DNA of 24,219 bases from a virus. A program made the position numbers and the translations under genes. The notes beneath the pieces are model-generated. The model did no database searches. It was not told the origin of the DNA and saw only the letters and a program-made list of their open reading frames with translations. This document shows, piece by piece, positions 19,926-24,219 of the stretch (its first letter is position 1; the number at the start of each line of letters is the position of its first letter). The DNA lies in the IMG/VR virus record IMGVR_UViG_3300043464_000606, positions 1 through 24,219 of that record; one strand, given 5' to 3'.

Positions 19926-21548
19926 ATGGCAAACACGTTCAAGAAGGTCATCGACCGTCAGATGTGGGCGCAGACGACGCCGAACATCGGCGCTCATGCG
20001 GCGGGGGCGAGTATGGCGTCAGACCTCCGCAACAACGCGACGCGCAACCCGTTCGTCTACTTCCTCGGTAACAACACGACCCTGCGGCGATTCAACATCG
20101 TGCAGAAGTCGTGGCAGAACCTCGCCAGTCCTGCGCTGGGCGGCACCTTCGGTGCAGGGTCCACGTCGTGGTTCGCTCCGAGCTTCGGCGCGGTCGGCAC
20201 GATCGCCGCGGGGGCCACCACTACATCGGTGGTCATCTCGACGGCGCTCCCGTCGGCGGTCGGTGTGAACATGCTCGCCAACCGGGGCGGGTCAGGTGAC
20301 CTCGGCTACCGCCTGCGGATCATCGACACCACGGCCGGCAAGACCGAAGAACGGTCGATCGTCGCCAACACCAGCGGCACAGCCCCGGTGATCACGGTCG
20401 ACGCAGCGTTCACGTTCACCCCAGCCTCGGGTGCCCGTTACGAACTGCTGTCGGGCCGCTTGTTCATGTTGGGGGCCAGCACGCTCGCTGCCTCGACCTT
20501 CCGCTCTTTCGAGGTGGCGACGAACACCTACGCTGATCGCAGCAACACGAACCTCGCGGCGTCGATCACGACGGACTCCGCAGCGACGGTGCTGGACGAG
20601 CAGTACGTTCCCCACAACCACGCCCCCGGTGAGGGCATGGTCAAGGGCAGCTTCACCTACGACACCGGCCTGAACTCGCTCACCGCCACCGCATCGGCAG
20701 CGAGCACGCTCACCGGGCAGGCGAGCGGCGGTGACGCCGTCATCGCTGCGAACGAGTACCGCAACTTCCAGATCCGCATCGTGGCCGACTCGACCACACC
20801 CGCCTCGGTCGGTCAGCGGCGAGTCATCCTGCACCACACCGCCGGGGCGTCGCCGGTCTACACGCTCGGCGCGGCCTGGACGACCCAGCCGAGTGCCACC
20901 GCCAAGTACGTCATTGAGCTGCCGAACCTCGTTCTGCTCCGCACGACGGCGAACACCGCCACCTACGTCTACAACTTCTCTGACGCCTCCTACACCGGCA
21001 ATGTGACCATCGCCGCCAACGCTTGGAACGCAACTTGGATCGCCGCTGCCCCCGGCAACCACGGCGCAGGCAACGTGTGGGCACCGTCGTGGGGCATCCA
21101 GCCCGACACGCCCCGCAACGCACGCCACGCCTTCTGCTTCAACTTCCGCGGCGCGACGACCACGCTCGACCTGCTCGACCTCTCCGGCGGCACCGGCTCC
21201 CCGACCGCAGGCGCACCGCCGCTGTGGACCGGCGCTGTCACCTACGACGGCGGCTTGGACAACATCGCCACCGGCTCCACCGCAGCGCACTCGCCGTTCG
21301 GCAATGAGGGGCGCTACACCTACATGAACATCTACGTCGCGTCGCAGGTGTCGCAGATCTACCGGTTCGACGCAGCGAATCGGGTGCTCTCCCCGCACGT
21401 CGCCACGGACTTCATTCAGAGCGGCTCCGCAGCGGTCGGCCAGAGGATGGCAGCGTATGCCGCGATCGACGGGAGCGACCTGTACGACGTTGTCCTGTTG
21501 CAGTCGCACCTGTCGCAGTTGACCCAAGAACTCATCCCCCTCGTCTGA
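19926..21548 (+). CDS. large putative virion structural protein (540 aa)
   Basis: Start ATG 19926. A long beta-rich protein made of Thr/Ala/Gly/Ser strands with recurring pieces such as NLASPALGGTFGAGS, GSGDLGYRLRIIDTTAGKTEERSI, YRNFQIRIVADSTTPASVGQRRVI and HTAGASPVYTLGAAW. The two segments RLRIIDTTAGKTEERSIVANTSGTAPVITV and IRIVADSTTPASVGQRRVILHHTAGASPVYTL look like repeats of one domain. The C-terminal third (RYTYMNIYVASQVSQIYRFDAANRVLSPHV) is less repetitive. Probably a fibre, collar or capsid appendage. No enzyme motif seen. Codon use is highly GC-biased, consistent with abundant virion protein. Confidence 0.65.
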   Translation: MANTFKKVIDRQMWAQTTPNIGAHAAGASMASDLRNNATRNPFVYFLGNNTTLRRFNIVQKSWQNLASPALGGTFGAGSTSWFAPSFGAVGTIAAGATTTSVVISTALPSAVGVNMLANRGGSGDLGYRLRIIDTTAGKTEERSIVANTSGTAPVITVDAAFTFTPASGARYELLSGRLFMLGASTLAASTFRSFEVATNTYADRSNTNLAASITTDSAATVLDEQYVPHNHAPGEGMVKGSFTYDTGLNSLTATASAASTLTGQASGGDAVIAANEYRNFQIRIVADSTTPASVGQRRVILHHTAGASPVYTLGAAWTTQPSATAKYVIELPNLVLLRTTANTATYVYNFSDASYTGNVTIAANAWNATWIAAAPGNHGAGNVWAPSWGIQPDTPRNARHAFCFNFRGATTTLDLLDLSGGTGSPTAGAPPLWTGAVTYDGGLDNIATGSTAAHSPFGNEGRYTYMNIYVASQVSQIYRFDAANRVLSPHVATDFIQSGSAAVGQRMAAYAAIDGSDLYDVVLLQSHLSQLTQELIPLV

Positions 21549-21560
21549 CCGGGAGCGCCG

Positions 21561-21725
21561 ATGACCCTCGACGACCTCAAGCTCATCCTCGCCAACCGGC
21601 TGTCGACCCTCGGCCAGCAGCGAGGCCACGCCGTCACCATCGGCAACCTTGAGCGGGTCAACGAACTCGACGCCGAGATCACCGACACCGAGTTGACGAT
21701 CACTCAGCTCCAGAGCCTCCTGTAA
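21561..21725 (+). CDS. small helical protein (54 aa)
   Basis: ATG 21561 lies 12 nt after the previous stop, with GGGAGCG before it. The protein is helical throughout with Leu/Ile at heptad-like positions (MTLDDLKLILANRLSTL and LERVNELDAEITDTELTITQLQSLL). It is probably a short coiled coil that forms oligomers. Such small genes between fibre genes may encode assembly chaperones or coiled-coil linkers. The length is modest, but the clean start, stop and GC-biased codons support it as a real gene. Function unknown. Confidence 0.65.
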   Translation: MTLDDLKLILANRLSTLGQQRGHAVTIGNLERVNELDAEITDTELTITQLQSLL

Positions 21726-21731
21726 CAGCTC

Positions 21732-24219
21732 ATGCTCCTGACGCTGCTCGCCCCTCAGAGCGGCTCCGGTAGTCCGGGGACGGTCGCCCCTGCTGCCGTA
21801 CAGGCTTCGGTCAGCATCCCCGCACCGTCGTGGGGCGAGTATGCGGACATCGTGCAGCCGCCGATCTTGCAGGAGACCGGGGCTGACGACGCCACCTACA
21901 ATTCTGCTGCGTTCACGTCAACGCAGACGTGGCAGTGGACGGGTACGTCAACCAACTCCAGCACCGGCGCTTGGACCGGCTTCCGGTTCAAGATTCCGGC
22001 GTCCATCGACCGCACGACGATCACGGACGTGCGCCTCGTGCTCACGACGTTGGATGGTGCTGGGGGCACCGCTACCACGGCCATCCGTGTGGAGCAGGGG
22101 CCAGCAGCGCAACTCTCCAGCTCTGGTGCCCGTCGTCCTGACACTCTGTGGGCATCCATCGGTGCTGGTTCGGGGGACACGGCTCAGGTGGCGTGGACCC
22201 ACGTTGGCGCCGCCGCTGACGCCACCAACACCTCCCCGAACATCTCCGCTGCGGTGGTGGCGGCGCTGGCGTCCATCAACCAGAGCACCGAGTACCTGAA
22301 CGTGATGATCGGGCCTACCGGCTCGTCCACTTCTCGCTACCGCACGTTCTCACACGACGACTCCACCCCGGCCCGCAGGCCGCAGCTACTGGTCACCGCT
22401 CGGCAGCTCGTCAATCCCACTCCGACTGTGGCTCCAGTCAACGCCGCCACGTCGATCCCGACCCCGACATCCACGCCTCCGATCAGCATTGCCTACACGA
22501 ACGGCACTGCGCTCACGTTCAAGGATCTCCCCAACTCTGCGCCGGGCGGTCGAAATCTCTCGCTCTGGCTCCCGAACGGTACTGCGCCGGAGACCGGTTG
22601 GCCGCTGTTCATGTGGATTCATGGCGGCTTCTTCTCCCAAGGCAGCCGCAGCGAAATCCCATCGTCCCTTGTCAACCAGCTGCTGGACCGAGGTATCGCT
22701 GTCGTCTCGGTCGACTACCGCTTGACCGAAGCCATTGCTGGGGGAGCGTTCGCAGAGGCGACGTTGTCGAACGGCAACGAGGCGTCGTTCCCGCTCGGCA
22801 TTCACGATGTGAAGGTTGCGCTGCGCTTCTTCCGCAGGGACAAGCTTGAGTCCAACCTCTACAACATCGACACCGACAACACGATCATCTCGGGCCACTC
22901 TGCGGGCACCTCGATCGCCCAGTTCGTGGCCTTCACCAAGGGCGACACGACGACGTACTCCGGCATATACCCCGGCTCATGGCCAGCTGGGGACATCTTC
23001 AACCCGAACCGGCACCAGCGTCCAGCGCATGTCGGCAGAAGCAACGGTGCCCCGAACACGTCGTACCCATTCGACTTTGGCCAGAACGGTGACACGATCA
23101 CCGCTTCCGGCAACTCACTGACGCTCAACAACAGCTACACGATCAAGGGCATGTTCCTCTTTGCCCCCGTCGTATCGCCCCAGAACGCTGTCAACCCGAC
23201 GCTCACGCCCAACGGTTCCAACCGGATCGTCATCAGCCTCGGACGCAGGTATCTGGTCTCTCGGTCTGGTCACGCTATCTCCGAGGCTTCTATCGACACC
23301 ACCGTCTACGGCGAGCTTGATGTCGACAAGTACATCAACCCCGCATCAGGCTCGCCAACGATCAACGAGCCATACCGTGGCAAGGCGGCTGTCGTCCCTG
23401 ACTTCCCGATCGGCATCGTGTTCGGCACAGCGGACGACCTGACGACCAAGGCCGCACACTACGACCAGCTGGTCACGGCCTTGACGAACGTCGGGTACGT
23501 CACCGGGCCACCGACACCGGGCGTCATCTCTTCTGAGAAGCTCACCTACTTCGAGTTGGCTGGCGTCGATCACGAAGGGGCAAAGACTAACGCCACCGGC
23601 ATCGCCAACTTCTTCAGCTGGCTCGATGCGTTCTCAGATGTCATCATCTCGCCGGAGTCGGTCGCAGCCACCAGTAGCATCCCAGCACCTACGTGGGGAT
23701 CTGGAACCCTACCTACTGCAGTCGCAGCAGTTACGGCCATCCTTCAGCCCCTGATCAATTCTGGGACACTGCCTACGGCGGTTGCAGCAGTTAGTGCTAT
23801 ACCAGCACCCGGGTGGGGACAGCAGGCTGTCCCGAGTTCCGTTACCGCAGTTACTACCATTTCTGCTCCTGCAGTCAGCTCTGGAGCAACTGCATCTGTT
23901 TCTGTAGTTGCCTCAATTAGCACTATTCCAGCACCCGGGTGGGGCGCCGGACCACTGCCTACTGCAGTTGCGGCCACCAGCAGCATCACGGCACCTACGT
24001 GGGGTTCTGGGACAGTTCCCGCTGCAGTTGCAGCAATTGCTGCCATCCCCTCTCCCACGACCAGCTCCGGGGCAACTGCGCCTGCTTCTGTGGTCGCTGC
24101 AGTTACTGCTATCCCAGCGTCACTGTGGGGAGCTGGACTAGCGCCCGCTGTCGTTACGGCCACGGCTGCGATTCCTGCGCCGGGAGTTTCTGCAGGAATC
24201 TCACTCACTCCTTCGGTAG
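21732..24219 (+). CDS. multidomain virion-associated alpha/beta-hydrolase (esterase) with IPAPxWG repeats; partial at right edge
   Basis: An ATG at 21732, 6 nt after the previous stop, opens a frame of at least 829 codons that runs off the window. Order: a short Ala/Val/Pro repeat (VAPAAVQASVSIPAPSWGEY, residues about 17-36); a beta-rich carbohydrate-binding-like domain (about 40-225); a Pro/Thr linker; then an alpha/beta-hydrolase (about 255-630). The hydrolase has oxyanion-hole HGG (297-299), VDYRL, nucleophile elbow GHSAG (Ser390), and candidate Asp568 (TADDL) and His614 (VDHEG) in the correct order for a catalytic triad. From about residue 640 it ends in Ala/Val/Thr/Pro repeats of 18-22 aa. 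Such esterases in phage appendages remove acyl groups from capsular or cell-wall polymers. No other gene reads this region; the overlapping minus-strand frames are shadows. Confidence 0.8.
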   Translation, partial: MLLTLLAPQSGSGSPGTVAPAAVQASVSIPAPSWGEYADIVQPPILQETGADDATYNSAAFTSTQTWQWTGTSTNSSTGAWTGFRFKIPASIDRTTITDVRLVLTTLDGAGGTATTAIRVEQGPAAQLSSSGARRPDTLWASIGAGSGDTAQVAWTHVGAAADATNTSPNISAAVVAALASINQSTEYLNVMIGPTGSSTSRYRTFSHDDSTPARRPQLLVTARQLVNPTPTVAPVNAATSIPTPTSTPPISIAYTNGTALTFKDLPNSAPGGRNLSLWLPNGTAPETGWPLFMWIHGGFFSQGSRSEIPSSLVNQLLDRGIAVVSVDYRLTEAIAGGAFAEATLSNGNEASFPLGIHDVKVALRFFRRDKLESNLYNIDTDNTIISGHSAGTSIAQFVAFTKGDTTTYSGIYPGSWPAGDIFNPNRHQRPAHVGRSNGAPNTSYPFDFGQNGDTITASGNSLTLNNSYTIKGMFLFAPVVSPQNAVNPTLTPNGSNRIVISLGRRYLVSRSGHAISEASIDTTVYGELDVDKYINPASGSPTINEPYRGKAAVVPDFPIGIVFGTADDLTTKAAHYDQLVTALTNVGYVTGPPTPGVISSEKLTYFELAGVDHEGAKTNATGIANFFSWLDAFSDVIISPESVAATSSIPAPTWGSGTLPTAVAAVTAILQPLINSGTLPTAVAAVSAIPAPGWGQQAVPSSVTAVTTISAPAVSSGATASVSVVASISTIPAPGWGAGPLPTAVAATSSITAPTWGSGTVPAAVAAIAAIPSPTTSSGATAPASVVAAVTAIPASLWGAGLAPAVVTATAAIPAPGVSAGISLTPSV
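23649..24219 (+). repeat. array of degenerate IPAPxWG protein repeats (about 60 bp units)
   Basis: About nine and a half units of 18-22 codons. Two unit types are mixed: one ends IPAPxWG (for example SSIPAPTWG, SAIPAPGWG, STIPAPGWG), the other ends in Ser/Gly without Trp (ISAPAVSSG, IPSPTTSSG). The core reads PTAVAAVTAIPAP. The DNA is degenerate, so selection acts on the protein. A single related unit lies at the protein's N-terminus (21777-21839). It continues past the right edge. Confidence 0.75.

Noticed and set aside
20292-21629. Long minus-strand ORF (445 codons) opposite the 540-aa virion gene
   Set aside because: Very Arg/Gly/Val-rich shadow of GC-biased plus-strand codons; it crosses a plus-strand gene boundary and has no ribosome binding site.
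23744-24208. Minus-strand repeat ORF (154 codons)
   Set aside because: It is the mirror of the plus-strand repeat array; the plus frame is continuous with the upstream esterase.

Overview
The window reads as part of the genome of a tailed double-stranded DNA phage (Caudoviricetes) of a high-GC host, most likely an actinobacterium. It carries a large terminase, an SPP1 gp6-like portal, a coiled-coil scaffold, an N4-gp56-type major capsid protein and a long run of fibre, appendage and depolymerase-like genes. Host inference rests on GC-rich coding DNA, small HAD-SAK-like and ParB-like genes, and start codons placed 6-7 nt after a -10 box (leaderless style). There is no integrase, repressor, tRNA, CRISPR or IS element that I can see, and no tape-measure or endolysin gene inside the window. 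Both ends cut through genes.

Layout. (1) 1-871, minus strand: four tightly overlapping small orphan genes, two of them cysteine-rich. (2) 872-996: divergent promoter region with a palindrome between the two promoters. (3) 997-2048, plus strand: a HAD-like phosphatase whose 3' end looks frameshifted, then a ParB-like protein. (4) 2112-6462, minus strand: one long leftward operon of nine genes with stop/start overlaps, running through seven small orphans (one with a KTSC domain) to the large terminase and a final unknown gene. (5) 6463-6604: second divergent promoter region. (6) 6605-7745, plus: a small orphan, three consecutive RNA hairpins including a Rho-independent terminator, then two small membrane proteins (holin-like pair). 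(7) 7813-11111, plus: unknown small genes plus a 451-aa conserved-looking protein, interrupted by a small opposite-strand cysteine protein that overlaps a 30-bp tandem repeat. (8) 11129-15308: morphogenesis module of portal, scaffold and capsid. (9) 15404-24219: structural and adsorption genes, ending in a multidomain virion esterase that continues past the right edge.

How it works together. The terminase is transcribed from its own leftward promoter, opposite to portal, scaffold and capsid, so packaging motor and head are in separate transcription units. The head module is followed directly by genes for head or tail decoration, a collar-domain fibre with eight His-x-His motifs, a short collagen-like protein, several Ala/Thr/Gly/Ser-rich structural proteins, and a serine esterase flanked by IPAPxWG-type repeats. 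That suggests a receptor-binding and surface-polymer-degrading apparatus. The most notable points are the frame break in the N-terminal part of the portal gene, the esterase with its repeat arms, the hairpin cluster at 6892-7032, and the low-complexity insert in the capsid protein.
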